Source of the DNA: Aquella oligotrophica
GTDB lineage: Bacteria; Pseudomonadota; Gammaproteobacteria; Burkholderiales; UBA11063
Direction of reading: 5' to 3'
DNA: 64,000 nucleotides
Assembly (NCBI RefSeq): GCF_002892535.1
Contig: NZ_CP024847.1
Location: 310,001 to 374,000, forward strand
Below are positions 17,924 to 26,629 of this stretch, piece by piece. The translations under genes and the position numbers were made by a program. Under the pieces are notes generated by a model, which searched no databases, was not told the DNA's origin, and saw only the letters and a program-made list of their open reading frames with translations. The first letter of the stretch is position 1; every line of letters starts with the position of its first letter.

Positions 17924-17957
17924 GAAAAGCTGAGTGGTTGAAAGCCACCTGCTTTTC
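17924..17957 (+). other. Two-part stem-loop with a tRNA D-arm-like sequence
   Basis: GAAAAGC at 17924-17930 pairs with GCTTTTC at 17951-17957; inside, GTGGTT pairs with AGCCAC over a GAA loop. GAGTGGTTGAAAGC looks like the D arm of a class II tRNA, but there is no anticodon or T arm. It lies 25 nt after adc without a U tract. Nothing else is supported in the 17900-18185 gap before glyS. Confidence 0.45.
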
Positions 17958-18185
17958 TCTCCCTTAGCAAACAGACTAATACGTTAATTTGGCAATCCTA
18001 ACCTATGGATTTATTTTCAAAGTTCATTTCTTCCATTCTATCTTCGTATTAAACAAATAACTATACATAAAACTACAATACTGATTCTAAGGTTAAGCGT
18101 ATAGTCATTGAATAGTGTAAAATTATGCAATTATAAAAATGCTTTAATCAGCAAGCTGATATCAAATAAAGGAATTAGATCTAAG

Positions 18186-20276
18186 ATGACAAATTTAAGC
18201 GGTACTTTATTAATTGAGTTTTTAACTGAGGAGTTACCTCCGATAAATCTTGAACAAAATATTGGTAATCCATTTGCCGAGAGTATTCGCGAGCAGATTG
18301 CTGGTTTTTTACATGATGATAGTAGCTTAAAGGTAATTGTAGCTCCACGCCGTTTTGGTTGCGTTATAAATGGGGTTAATTCGATACAAAAAGATCAGAC
18401 TTTACTCCGTAAAGGTCCAGCAATTAGTATGGGGCTAAAAGATGGTAATCCACAGCCAGCATTACTTGGTTTTGCGAAATCATGTGGCACCGATTGGCAA
18501 AATCTGGAGCAACGTGATGATGGTTACTTCTATTTTACTTCGCTAGTTAAAGGCAAATCTCTGGATGAGGTTTTACCGGAAACAATCTTAAATGGCTTAA
18601 AAAAGGTTCAGATTGCTAAAGGGATGCGTTGGGGAGATAATGATTTTACCTTTGTCAGACCTGTGCATGGACTTACTGTAATGTTTAATGACAAGGTTAT
18701 TGATTGTGCCGCTCTTGGTGTTAAAAGCCATAATGAGACTAATGGTCATCGTTTTATGTCTAAGGAATCAGTGATTTTTGCTGATGCCAGCGAGTATTTT
18801 ACTAAGCTTGAAGCGAGTGGTAAGGTAATTGCTGAATTTAATGCACGTAAAAAATTGATTAGCGAAGGGTTAACTGCTAAAGCTAGTGAGCTAGGCTTTA
18901 CCATTAGTCCAATAGATGGCTTAATTGATGAGGTAACGGCATTAGTCGAGTGGCCAGAAATTTTAGTTGGTGAATTTGATAAGAAATTTCTTAACGTACC
19001 GCAAGAGTGCTTGATTTTATCGATGGCAAAAAATCAGAAGTATTTTGCTTTACTTGATAATAATGGCAAGCTAACTAATAAATTTCTTTTTGTTAGCAAT
19101 CTAATCTCTAAAGATCCACAGGTGATTATCGAAGGTAATCAGAAAGTCTTATCGGCGCGTCTGGCTGATGCTGAGTTCTTCTTTGAATTTGATAAGCGCA
19201 CACCATTAAAAGAGTTTGTCAGTAAGATGGCAAAGGTCGTTTATCATAATAAATTGGGTAGTCAGCTTGAACGCATTAAGCGCTTGCAACAGATAGCTGC
19301 TGGGATTGCATCATCGTTAGGTGTAGATGAAAATCTGGCATCGCACACTGCATACTTGTTAAAGGCTGATCTGGCAACAGAAATGGTTGGTGAATTTCCA
19401 GAGCTTCAAGGTATAATGGGTAAGTATTATGCCGAATTTAATCGAGAAACCCAAGAAGTTGCGAATGCGATAGAAAAACACTATTACCCACGCTTTAGTG
19501 GCGATGATTTGCCAGACAGTAACTTGGCAATAGTTATGTCATTAGCCGATAAACTAGAAACCCTAGTTGGGATCTGGGGAATTGGGCTGATTCCAACCGG
19601 AGATAAAGATCCGTATGCTTTACGACGGGCAGCTTTGGGTATCGTACGGATTTTACTTAAACATAAAATTGACTTGAAATCTCTACTTGAGATTACATTT
19701 AGTGCATTTAAAGATAAAAATTTTGATGCTAAAATTATTGCTGAATTGTATGAGTTTATTCTCCAACGAGCAGAGAATTATTTAACTAGCGTAGGTGGTT
19801 ATTCAACTCCAGTTGTTAGAGCCGCGTTAAAATCATTATCTTATCAATTTAAACGCGACGATTTAGGTATTGATAAATCATTGACAAGACTAGATAAGCT
19901 TTTACCTTATCTGAGTGATTTAGGTCAAGATACTAAAGCAACCGAACTAATTCAGGCAAATAAACGGATTAAGAATATTCTTGAGAAAAATGTTAGCACT
20001 GAATTAGGTGAGCCTAGTTCCAGTATATCTGAAAAAAATCAGTATGATGAGAAGTTATTTGAATTTTTATTTAAATTTAATCAAAATGCAGCAATTGATG
20101 AGGAATATAAAAATTATTTCAATGGGTTGCTAAAGGCTGGACCAATACTTGCCGCTTTCTTTGAAAATGTAATGGTAATGGATGAGAACTCAGATATAAG
20201 AAACAACCGTTTGGCTTTATTACAAGCTGCACAAGTTCGCTTTAATTATATCTGCAACTTTGCTGAATTATCGTAA
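18186..20276 (+). CDS. glyS: Glycyl-tRNA synthetase beta subunit
   Basis: The protein has 696 residues from the ATG at 18186 (E. coli 689). This start was preferred over an upstream in-frame codon at 18108 because MTNLSGTLLIEFLTEELPP aligns with the family start (LVEIGTEELPP) and AAAGGAATT precedes it. It forms the alpha2beta2 GlyRS, binding tRNA-Gly and positioning it for the alpha subunit. RKGPAI, the HD-like LKADLATEMVGEFPELQG with the following YYA, and GDKDPYALRRAALG are all conserved. The C-terminal about 100 residues correspond to the anticodon-binding DALR region. The alpha gene glyQ is not next to it in this window, although the two are often adjacent. It heads a packed plus-strand run. 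Confidence 0.96.
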   Translation: MTNLSGTLLIEFLTEELPPINLEQNIGNPFAESIREQIAGFLHDDSSLKVIVAPRRFGCVINGVNSIQKDQTLLRKGPAISMGLKDGNPQPALLGFAKSCGTDWQNLEQRDDGYFYFTSLVKGKSLDEVLPETILNGLKKVQIAKGMRWGDNDFTFVRPVHGLTVMFNDKVIDCAALGVKSHNETNGHRFMSKESVIFADASEYFTKLEASGKVIAEFNARKKLISEGLTAKASELGFTISPIDGLIDEVTALVEWPEILVGEFDKKFLNVPQECLILSMAKNQKYFALLDNNGKLTNKFLFVSNLISKDPQVIIEGNQKVLSARLADAEFFFEFDKRTPLKEFVSKMAKVVYHNKLGSQLERIKRLQQIAAGIASSLGVDENLASHTAYLLKADLATEMVGEFPELQGIMGKYYAEFNRETQEVANAIEKHYYPRFSGDDLPDSNLAIVMSLADKLETLVGIWGIGLIPTGDKDPYALRRAALGIVRILLKHKIDLKSLLEITFSAFKDKNFDAKIIAELYEFILQRAENYLTSVGGYSTPVVRAALKSLSYQFKRDDLGIDKSLTRLDKLLPYLSDLGQDTKATELIQANKRIKNILEKNVSTELGEPSSSISEKNQYDEKLFEFLFKFNQNAAIDEEYKNYFNGLLKAGPILAAFFENVMVMDENSDIRNNRLALLQAAQVRFNYICNFAELS

Positions 20277-20310
20277 TTATGTCCGGAATTTTCCAGAAAG
20301 TGACCATTAA

Positions 20311-20874
20311 ATGAAATTAATCTTTCTTGATCGTGATGGTGTAATAAACCACGATAGTGAAGCATACATCAAAAATGTTGATGAATTTGAGCTTTTGCCT
20401 GGTAGTATTGAGGCAATTGCCAATTTAAGTCAGGCTGGCTTTAATGTGATTGTTTGTACCAATCAATCCGGTGTTGGACGTGGGCTTTTTAGTATGGAAG
20501 AACTGAATGAAATTCATATTAAATTGCATCAGCTGGTAGATCAAGCAGGTGGTAGCATTAGTGCGATTATTTTTTGTCCACATGTTCCAGAAGATAATTG
20601 TAATTGCCGTAAGCCTAAGCCGGGAATGATACTTGATATTTGTGAACGGTTTAATGTCGATAATATCTCCAATATAATGATGATCGGTGATAGTATTCGT
20701 GATCTTGAGGCAATCAGTAATGCTGGAGGTATTCCATTACTTGTCAAAACTGGCAATGGTAAAAAAACGCTAATGAAAGAAAAATTACCTTTGGGTACTC
20801 TGGTATTTGAAAATTTGCTTGAAGCTAGTGAATATATTATTGAAAAAGAGCAGCGTGAAAATGCAGAAGAATAA
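20311..20874 (+). CDS. gmhB: D-glycero-D-manno-heptose 1,7-bisphosphate 7-phosphatase
   Basis: The protein has 187 residues. It is a HAD-superfamily phosphatase: FLDRDGVIN at residues 4-12 contains the DxD nucleophile, TNQSG is motif II, and GDSIRDLEA is motif IV. The Cys/His zinc loop CPHVPEDNCNC with KPKPG marks the GmhB/HisB-N subgroup. It removes the 7-phosphate during ADP-heptose synthesis for the LPS inner core. Its stop overlaps the start of plsC by 14 nt, and glyS ends 34 nt before it. The order glyS-gmhB-plsC is common in proteobacteria, which supports the assignment. Confidence 0.95.
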   Translation: MKLIFLDRDGVINHDSEAYIKNVDEFELLPGSIEAIANLSQAGFNVIVCTNQSGVGRGLFSMEELNEIHIKLHQLVDQAGGSISAIIFCPHVPEDNCNCRKPKPGMILDICERFNVDNISNIMMIGDSIRDLEAISNAGGIPLLVKTGNGKKTLMKEKLPLGTLVFENLLEASEYIIEKEQRENAEE

Positions 20875-21592
20875 GCTGACCCCATTTATTGTAATTCGTT
20901 CATGTATATTCTGGCTTCTAGCGGTAGCAGCACTTCCAGTTTATAATGTGGTGATGTTATTTATCTGGCCATTAAACCGACAGCAGAAGCATCGAATAAT
21001 TAATAGCTCTGTCCGTTATTTCTCTTTTTTATTACAGCATGTTGCTGGAGTCAAACATCAGGTAAGCGGTTTAGAGAATATTCCAGATAAACCTGCACTT
21101 ATTGTCTCAAATCATCAATCTGCTTGGGAAACTATTACGTTTAATTGCATTTTTCCGCCGATAGTGTGGATTATGAAAAAAGAGATTTTATCAATACCGC
21201 TTTTTGGTTGGGGGGCACGGATGTGTTCGCCAATTGCAATAGATCGCAGTCGAGGAGAAGATGCTTTACAGCAGGTAATTGAGCAGGGTAATGAGCGTTT
21301 TCGGCAAGGATTTTGGATCTGTATCTTTCCAGAAGGTACCAGAGTTAAGCCAAAAGCACGTAAACCATTTAAATATGGTGCTGCTAAATTGGCAATCAAG
21401 ATGGAGGTTCCTATAATTCCTGTTGCTCATAATGCTGGTTATTGCCTACCAAAAAATAGTTTTTGGTTTTATCCCGGAATCGTAACGGTAAAAATTGGCA
21501 AGCCTATTTATCCAGATGATAATGACCCAACCGATCTTACTTCAAAGGTTAGAAGCTGGATAACGGAACAATTGGATCATATGGGTAGTTAG
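20861..21592 (+). CDS. plsC: 1-acyl-sn-glycerol-3-phosphate acyltransferase
   Basis: The protein has 243 residues from the ATG at 20861; an earlier in-frame start at 20807 would extend 68 nt into gmhB and adds no conserved sequence. It makes phosphatidic acid from lysophosphatidate at the inner membrane. A membrane segment lies near residues 12-35. The acyltransferase boxes are NHQSAWET (the HX4D box with Glu in place of Asp, as also known in neisserial homologues), then SRGED/RF further on, and FPEGTR, followed by VPIIPVAHN. Translation is probably coupled to gmhB through the 14-nt overlap; rsmE follows after 4 nt. Confidence 0.93.
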   Translation: MQKNKLTPFIVIRSCIFWLLAVAALPVYNVVMLFIWPLNRQQKHRIINSSVRYFSFLLQHVAGVKHQVSGLENIPDKPALIVSNHQSAWETITFNCIFPPIVWIMKKEILSIPLFGWGARMCSPIAIDRSRGEDALQQVIEQGNERFRQGFWICIFPEGTRVKPKARKPFKYGAAKLAIKMEVPIIPVAHNAGYCLPKNSFWFYPGIVTVKIGKPIYPDDNDPTDLTSKVRSWITEQLDHMGS

Positions 21593-21596
21593 TCAG

Positions 21597-22322
21597 ATGC
21601 CGCGTTTTTATGTTGATACTTTATTAAATGTCGGAGATGAAGTCTCGCTACCTCCTGATGTGGTTCGACATATTACTGTGTTACGTCTGAAGCTACAGCA
21701 AGAGATTACTTTATTTAATAATGATGGACATGATTACCACGCTAAGATCGTGGAATTAGGTCGGCGTGAGGCTTCGGTGGTGATTAACAATAAAGTTAAA
21801 AATCAGACTGAAGCTAATTTTATAATTACGCTTATGATTAGCCTGATTTCCAATGATAAACTAGAGCTGGTTATTCAAAAAGCTGTTGAACTCGGTGTGC
21901 AAAAAATAATTCCTGTAATTACCGAGAAAACTCAGCGAATCAAGGCTGAACGCGAAGCAAGTAAACTTGAGCATTGGCGGAAAATAATAATTGCAGCTAG
22001 TGAACAGTGCGGAAGAGCTAAGTTAGCAACAGTCTCTGAAATAAAGGAATTTGCTACTGTTATAGATGAAGATAAAAGTGAGATAAATTATATTTTATCA
22101 CCACATCACGCTGCAAGTAAGTTGGCTAAAGTTAATAATCCGCAATCAATTTCCTTGCTTATTGGTCCAGAGGGGGGATTTACTGAGAGTGAAATCAGGC
22201 TTGCTAATGAAGCTGGGTTTCATAATCTTAACTTGGGTAAAAGAATCTTACGGGCGGAGACAGCAGCAATTACGGCAATTTCATTATTGCATTGTCATTT
22301 TGGCGACTTTCAAATTAATTAA
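21597..22322 (+). CDS. rsmE: 16S rRNA m3U1498 methyltransferase
   Basis: The protein has 241 residues, the typical RsmE length. An N-terminal PUA-like domain is visible (MPRFYVDTLL..., HITVLRLKLQQEITLFNNDG), and then the SPOUT methyltransferase domain: KLELVIQKAVELGVQKIIPV, SEQCGRAKLATV, and the knot motifs LLIGPEGGFTESEI and LGKRILRAETAAITA. These GPEGG and LRAETA motifs bind SAM in the trefoil knot. It methylates N3 of U1498 in the 30S decoding region. It starts 4 nt after plsC, so translation is coupled. The G6 run in GPEGGF is intact, which serves as a control for the frameshifts noted elsewhere. Confidence 0.95.
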   Translation: MPRFYVDTLLNVGDEVSLPPDVVRHITVLRLKLQQEITLFNNDGHDYHAKIVELGRREASVVINNKVKNQTEANFIITLMISLISNDKLELVIQKAVELGVQKIIPVITEKTQRIKAEREASKLEHWRKIIIAASEQCGRAKLATVSEIKEFATVIDEDKSEINYILSPHHAASKLAKVNNPQSISLLIGPEGGFTESEIRLANEAGFHNLNLGKRILRAETAAITAISLLHCHFGDFQIN

Positions 22323-22337
22323 TAAGGGGAATATAAA

Positions 22338-22823
22338 ATGAAATCAGCAATGGTTAAACTATTTTATCTGACAACTGCAATAGTATTAATTGCGTGTGGT
22401 GCTGGTACGGATGGACAAAATATGCCTATTGGTGGCACGGCTTTTACTGGGACCTTTACGCCAGGGATTGGCAATTTATCTAATGGTGGCGCCAATGCTT
22501 GCATCAGTAATGGTCCTGAACAGCTAACCTTTATTGTTCAGGAATCAACTACTGTCTTTTATGATTTGAATATAGGTTCTGGTCAAATACCAATAATTCA
22601 AGGAAGTTTTGTCAATGGTGGGCAAAATGTTAACCAGAATAATCCTTGTTTCAATGGGGTAGTTAGCTATTCTACCTGTGCGGCAGCACAGTCAGGTACA
22701 ATTACTTTTAATGCTTGTAGTGTGACATTGCAAGGTAGTATCTATGTTTTTCAGGCAACATATTATTTATATTCAGCAGATGGTGTTTCTATAGGATCAG
22801 GACCGATATATGCAACCAAGTAA
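22338..22823 (+). CDS. Hypothetical lipoprotein
   Basis: The protein has 161 residues. A lipoprotein signal ends VLIACGAG with the Cys near residue 20. The mature part is Gly/Asn-rich with about five cysteines (ACISNG, NNPCFNG, YSTCAAAQSG, FNACSVTL), probably two disulfides, and beta strands ending LYSADGVSIGSGPIYATK. I do not recognise a family. It has its own RBS (AAGGGGAAT), lies 15 nt after rsmE, and overlaps the following ABC transporter gene by 14 nt, so it belongs to the same transcript. That position hints at a link with the exporter, but nothing in the sequence defines it. Confidence 0.85.
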   Translation: MKSAMVKLFYLTTAIVLIACGAGTDGQNMPIGGTAFTGTFTPGIGNLSNGGANACISNGPEQLTFIVQESTTVFYDLNIGSGQIPIIQGSFVNGGQNVNQNNPCFNGVVSYSTCAAAQSGTITFNACSVTLQGSIYVFQATYYLYSADGVSIGSGPIYATK

Positions 22824-24534
22824 TGGACGTAGTGGATACAATCGAAAAGCAATTGACTGGATCAAAGACGCATGGCATCTGGCAAAACCATATTGGACTA
22901 GCGAGCAAAAATATAAAGCTTATGCACAAATTATTGCAGTTATTGCATTAAATTTGGCTTATGTTTATATTACAGTAGTTGCAAATAGTTGGTATAACTC
23001 ATTTTATGATGCATTACAGCGTTATGATAAAAAGCTCTTTACACCTCTAGTAATAAAATTTGGCTGGATTGCTTTCTTCAACGTAGTGGTACAATTAATA
23101 TCGTTTTACATTCGTAAACATCTGGAAATTGGTTGGCGTCGTTGGATGACAGATCGCTACTTGAATAATTGGTTATCTAATCAAGCATATTATAAGAGTA
23201 GATTTACCGAGAAGGTTGATAACCCAGATCAGCGTATTAGTGAGGATATTGGTAGTTTTATTGGTTCATCCTTAGATTTGAGCCTTGGGCTATTAACATC
23301 GATAGTAAGCTTGTTTTCTTTTGTTGGTATTTTGTGGCATTTATCGGGTAATTTTAATTTTACTCTATTGGGGCATAAATTATATATTCCGGGCTATATG
23401 GTTTGGTTAGCTGTTCTTTATGCTGGATTAGGCACGTACATCACATTTAAAATTGGTAAACCATTAATTAAGCTTAATTTTCGTCAACAAGTATATGAGG
23501 CGGACTTTCGTTTTGGTTTATTGCGGATTCGTGAATATAGTGAAGAAATTGCCTTTTATAACGGTGAGCAACAGGAAAAGACTGGCTTAACTGGGAAATT
23601 TCATAATGTTGTTGATAACTTTATGCGCGTAGTTAAACGAACACTAAAAATTAATGGTTTTAATTTCGCTTATGGGCAAACCTCAGTTTTATTTCCTCTT
23701 TTGGTGAATGTACCACGCTATCTTGCCAAAGGGATGACTCTTGGTGATTTGATGCAAACTATGTCGGCTTTTGGTCGGGTACAAGATGCGTTATCCTATT
23801 TCTTAGATGCATACGGTTCACTTGCTGGTTGGCGTGCGGTAATGGATCGTTTATACGGTTTTGAAGAATCAGTAGTTAATGCTACAAATTTGCATGGGCT
23901 AGAGAAATTACCGGACCAGAATGGATTATTACTGGTAAGTAATTTAAGTATTAATTTACCGAATGGTAAAAATCTAGTGCAAGGCATAAATTTTAAATTA
24001 TCTGCTGGCGATCGCTTATTGATACGCGGGCGTTCAGGTAGTGGAAAAACCACTTTGCTACGCTCACTAGCTGGATTATGGCCGTATTCTACCGGTGAAA
24101 TAAGGGTTGCAGATGTAGCTAGCAATGAGTTATTTGTTGGGCAACGTCCATATGTACCAGCAATCAGATTGCGTGAAGCCATTTGTTATCCATTAATTGA
24201 GAATTTACCGAATGATGAAGCGTTAAAAGTAGTCCTACGTGAGTGTGGTATTGCCTATCTTGCCAGTCGCCTCGATGAAATCAGTGATTGGGGTAAAATA
24301 CTATCATTAGGCGAACAGCAGCGCCTGGCTTTTGCTCGGATCTTAATAAATGCTCCAACCGTAATTTATCTCGATGAATCTACCTCAGCACTGGATGAAG
24401 AAATGGAGCAGCACCTATATCAGCTACTTCAAGATAAATTACCAGCAAGCGTGGTAATTAGCGTTGGTCATCGGAGTACGTTAAAACAGTGGCATAATCA
24501 GGAATTAGATTTTAATCAGTTACAAAGTGCATAA
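22810..24534 (+). CDS. ABC transporter, fused permease-ATPase of the SbmA/BacA-like (YddA) type
   Basis: The protein has 574 residues. The N-terminal about 330 residues hold six membrane spans with motifs of the SbmA/BacA and YddA group: WYNSFYDALQRYD, EIGWRRWMTDRYLNNWL and NPDQRISEDI. The C-terminal ATPase has Walker A GRSGSGKTTL at about residue 412, signature LSLGEQQRLAFARIL, and Walker B VIYLDESTSALDEE. This class (ABCD type, also Rv1819c) moves hydrophilic compounds such as peptide antibiotics or cobalamin, usually inward; the substrate here is unknown. Import of B12 would suit the B12-dependent MetH, but that is speculation. The gene overlaps the lipoprotein and lies 3 nt before ispB. 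Confidence 0.9.
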   Translation: MQPSNGRSGYNRKAIDWIKDAWHLAKPYWTSEQKYKAYAQIIAVIALNLAYVYITVVANSWYNSFYDALQRYDKKLFTPLVIKFGWIAFFNVVVQLISFYIRKHLEIGWRRWMTDRYLNNWLSNQAYYKSRFTEKVDNPDQRISEDIGSFIGSSLDLSLGLLTSIVSLFSFVGILWHLSGNFNFTLLGHKLYIPGYMVWLAVLYAGLGTYITFKIGKPLIKLNFRQQVYEADFRFGLLRIREYSEEIAFYNGEQQEKTGLTGKFHNVVDNFMRVVKRTLKINGFNFAYGQTSVLFPLLVNVPRYLAKGMTLGDLMQTMSAFGRVQDALSYFLDAYGSLAGWRAVMDRLYGFEESVVNATNLHGLEKLPDQNGLLLVSNLSINLPNGKNLVQGINFKLSAGDRLLIRGRSGSGKTTLLRSLAGLWPYSTGEIRVADVASNELFVGQRPYVPAIRLREAICYPLIENLPNDEALKVVLRECGIAYLASRLDEISDWGKILSLGEQQRLAFARILINAPTVIYLDESTSALDEEMEQHLYQLLQDKLPASVVISVGHRSTLKQWHNQELDFNQLQSA

Positions 24535-24537
24535 AGA

Positions 24538-25494
24538 ATGTTTGAAGAGTTAGTAAAATCAGAGCTGGAATTTGTTGATAAAGTAATCAGAAAGGATTTG
24601 GGATCACAAGTTCCTCTAATTAATACGGTTGGTGAGTATATTATTTCGGCTGGTGGCAAACGGATTCGCCCGTTACTTACAGTAATGTGTGGCAGAATGC
24701 TTGGCAATTCTTCTGAATTAATCTATAAAATGGCGGCAATGATAGAGTACATTCATACTGCAACTCTATTACATGATGATGTAGTTGATGAGTCTGGTTT
24801 ACGCCGTGGACGTGCAACCGCAAATGCGATGTTTGGTAATGCAGCCAGTGTTCTCGTGGGTGATTTTATTTATACTCGCGCATTTCAGTTAATGGTTGAA
24901 AGTAATTCACTTAAAGTGCTTAAAATCATGGCAGATAGCACTAATGTTATTTCTGAGGGCGAAGTATTACAGTTATTAAATATTGGGCGTAGTGATTTAA
25001 CTGAGGTGGAGTATTTTAAGGTAATCGAAAGTAAAACCGCGCGATTATTTGAAGCTGGAGCACGTGTAGCCGCAATTGTTAGCGGCGCGACGGTAGACAT
25101 TGAAGATAAATTGGCCGATTATGCCATCTGCCTTGGCACAGCGTTCCAGATAGTTGATGATATTCTCGATTATAATAGTAGCTCGGAAGTAATGGGTAAA
25201 AATGTTGGTGATGATTTACTTGAAGGTAAAGTAACCTTGCCACTGATATTTTTATTAGCAACTGGGGATGCAAATACTAAATCATTAATTACCGCGGCAA
25301 TCGATAAGCCAAAAGAAGCAGATATTGCGAAAATAGTTAATTTGGTGCTTGATAGTAATAGTCTTGATTATTGTCGGAAGCTAGCGCATGATTATGTATT
25401 GAAGGCAAAAGATGCATTAAAAGATTTGCCAGATAATAACTATCGTGATGTTTTATTTCATATTGCAGAACTAAGTATTGAACGAATCAAATAA
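24538..25494 (+). CDS. ispB: Octaprenyl diphosphate synthase
   Basis: The protein has 318 residues, near E. coli IspB (323). Conserved prenyltransferase regions are present: GGKRIRPLL, the first aspartate-rich motif LLHDDVVDESGLRRGRAT, GDFIYTRAFQ, GEVLQL, KTARLFEAGA, and the second aspartate motif FQIVDDILDY, then GKNVGDDLLEGKVTLPLI. It elongates farnesyl diphosphate to the long side chain of ubiquinone. Chain length (C40 versus neighbours) is inferred from the family only. The residues just before the first DDxxD lack bulky aromatics, which fits long products. It is the last gene of the plus-strand run and converges on tadA with 7 nt between stops. Confidence 0.94.
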   Translation: MFEELVKSELEFVDKVIRKDLGSQVPLINTVGEYIISAGGKRIRPLLTVMCGRMLGNSSELIYKMAAMIEYIHTATLLHDDVVDESGLRRGRATANAMFGNAASVLVGDFIYTRAFQLMVESNSLKVLKIMADSTNVISEGEVLQLLNIGRSDLTEVEYFKVIESKTARLFEAGARVAAIVSGATVDIEDKLADYAICLGTAFQIVDDILDYNSSSEVMGKNVGDDLLEGKVTLPLIFLLATGDANTKSLITAAIDKPKEADIAKIVNLVLDSNSLDYCRKLAHDYVLKAKDALKDLPDNNYRDVLFHIAELSIERIK

Positions 25495-25501
25495 TTAGTT
25501 A

Positions 25502-26197
25502 TTATTGAAAGAAATCTACTAATAGCTGGCTATATTTATCCTGATCAACTGGACCAATTATTTCACAGTGATGGTTTACATTGGAATTATTAAATATTTG
25601 AAACTGGCTTATACATGCGCCAGTTTTAGGTTCTCTCGCCCCAAATATCAAACGACAGATTCGGCTATTAATTATTGCGCCACTACACATTAGACACGGC
25701 TCAATAGTTACATATAGATCACAATCATTCAGACGAAAATTCTGTTTAAAATCTTGTGCTTCGCGGATAGCCTGAATTTCTGCGTGAGCAAGAATATCAT
25801 TATGACTACGGGTCTGGTTAAAGCCCCTTCCGATAATCTGATTATTCTCAACAATAATCGCACCAATCGGAATTTCACTCGCACTTTTTGCCTGATGTGC
25901 CAATTCTTCGGCTATTGTAAGATAGTTATTAATTGTTTCAGGGGATAGTGGTTTATGGCGTGGAGGTAATTTTCTAAATTCTTTAATCAAATCTGACTTT
26001 AAATCTTCAGTCAGATCTTTATATTCAATCTGCTTAATAAGCGAATAAAGTATAAATAATTCCTTAAAGCTTATTCCAGATAAAAATAATCTTAATCGGC
26101 TAAAAGCCTCCAAATAACCGATAGCCATTAATTCATCAAGATTATTAATCCCAATCTGACCAAGCTTAGTTTGTAAACTCCTACTTATTTGAGGCAT
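25502..26197 (-). CDS. tadA: tRNA(Arg) adenosine-34 deaminase with N-terminal helical extension
   Basis: The protein has 231 residues, longer than the usual 150-170 because of an extra N-terminal domain. The deaminase core begins at about residue 83: HAEIQA at the zinc-binding His/Glu and PCLMCSGAI with the two zinc Cys. It converts A34 to inosine in tRNA-Arg(ACG). The first about 80 residues (LGQIGINNLDELMAIGYLEAFSRLRL...) resemble the C-terminal domain of TfoX, a helix-hairpin-like module; the same fusion is known from Neisseria TadA. The gene begins one base after the fosA-like stop, and ends 7 nt from the convergent ispB end. Confidence 0.93.
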   Translation of the reverse strand: MPQISRSLQTKLGQIGINNLDELMAIGYLEAFSRLRLFLSGISFKELFILYSLIKQIEYKDLTEDLKSDLIKEFRKLPPRHKPLSPETINNYLTIAEELAHQAKSASEIPIGAIIVENNQIIGRGFNQTRSHNDILAHAEIQAIREAQDFKQNFRLNDCDLYVTIEPCLMCSGAIINSRICRLIFGAREPKTGACISQFQIFNNSNVNHHCEIIGPVDQDKYSQLLVDFFQ

Positions 26198-26617
26198 TTA
26201 TTCATCGATAAAAAATTCAACTTGTTCCCAACTACCGACAGAATTTCTTTTGCTGGCAAGTCGAGTTTGCCATGAGCCAACATGTAGTTCTAGCTTATGC
26301 CCATCGGGATCACAAAAATATAGTGATGCACCTTCAGATTTATTTGATTTAAAGATATGCGCGCCAGAATCAATAATTCGCTGACTTAGATTATTGAAAT
26401 CCTCTTCTTTTACATCAAAAGCAAAATGTGTATAATCCTCGCGAATATGCTTTTTTTCCATTTCCTGATTAAGGCAGAACCATGTTTCTCCAGCGAGAAA
26501 GTATGCGCCCTGATGCCAACGGCAAAGAGGCTTGAGTCCAATTATATTGCGATAGAAGTCAAAAGAACGTGTGATATTTGTTACGCTTAGAGTTATATGA
26601 TTTATGCCTTGAATCAT
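26198..26617 (-). CDS. fosA: FosA-type glutathione transferase (fosfomycin resistance)
   Basis: The protein has 139 residues, close to FosA (135-141). It is a VOC-fold enzyme: INHITLSVTNITRSFDFYRNIIGLKP at the start with the metal His (residue 6), then DYTHFAFDV with the second His, and SEGASLYFCDPDGHKLELHVGSW with the metal Glu (KLELHVG). This KSEGASxYFxDPDGHKLELHVG block is shared with FosA proteins that add glutathione to fosfomycin in a Mn2+/K+-dependent way. Other VOC enzymes share the fold, so activity should be tested. No transposon or integron feature is near, and the gene touches tadA, so it looks like a native chromosomal gene. Confidence 0.85.
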   Translation of the reverse strand: MIQGINHITLSVTNITRSFDFYRNIIGLKPLCRWHQGAYFLAGETWFCLNQEMEKKHIREDYTHFAFDVKEEDFNNLSQRIIDSGAHIFKSNKSEGASLYFCDPDGHKLELHVGSWQTRLASKRNSVGSWEQVEFFIDE

Positions 26618-26629
26618 GAATAATTTTCC

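Noticed and set aside
17921-17990. Possible tRNA-Ser or tRNA-Leu gene
   Set aside because: Only a D-arm-like piece is present; no anticodon loop, T arm (TTCGA) or acceptor pairing could be found.
21208-22190. G6 runs in plsC and rsmE as possible further frameshifts
   Set aside because: Both keep the correct frame (GWGAR and GPEGGF), so they serve as controls, not as errors.
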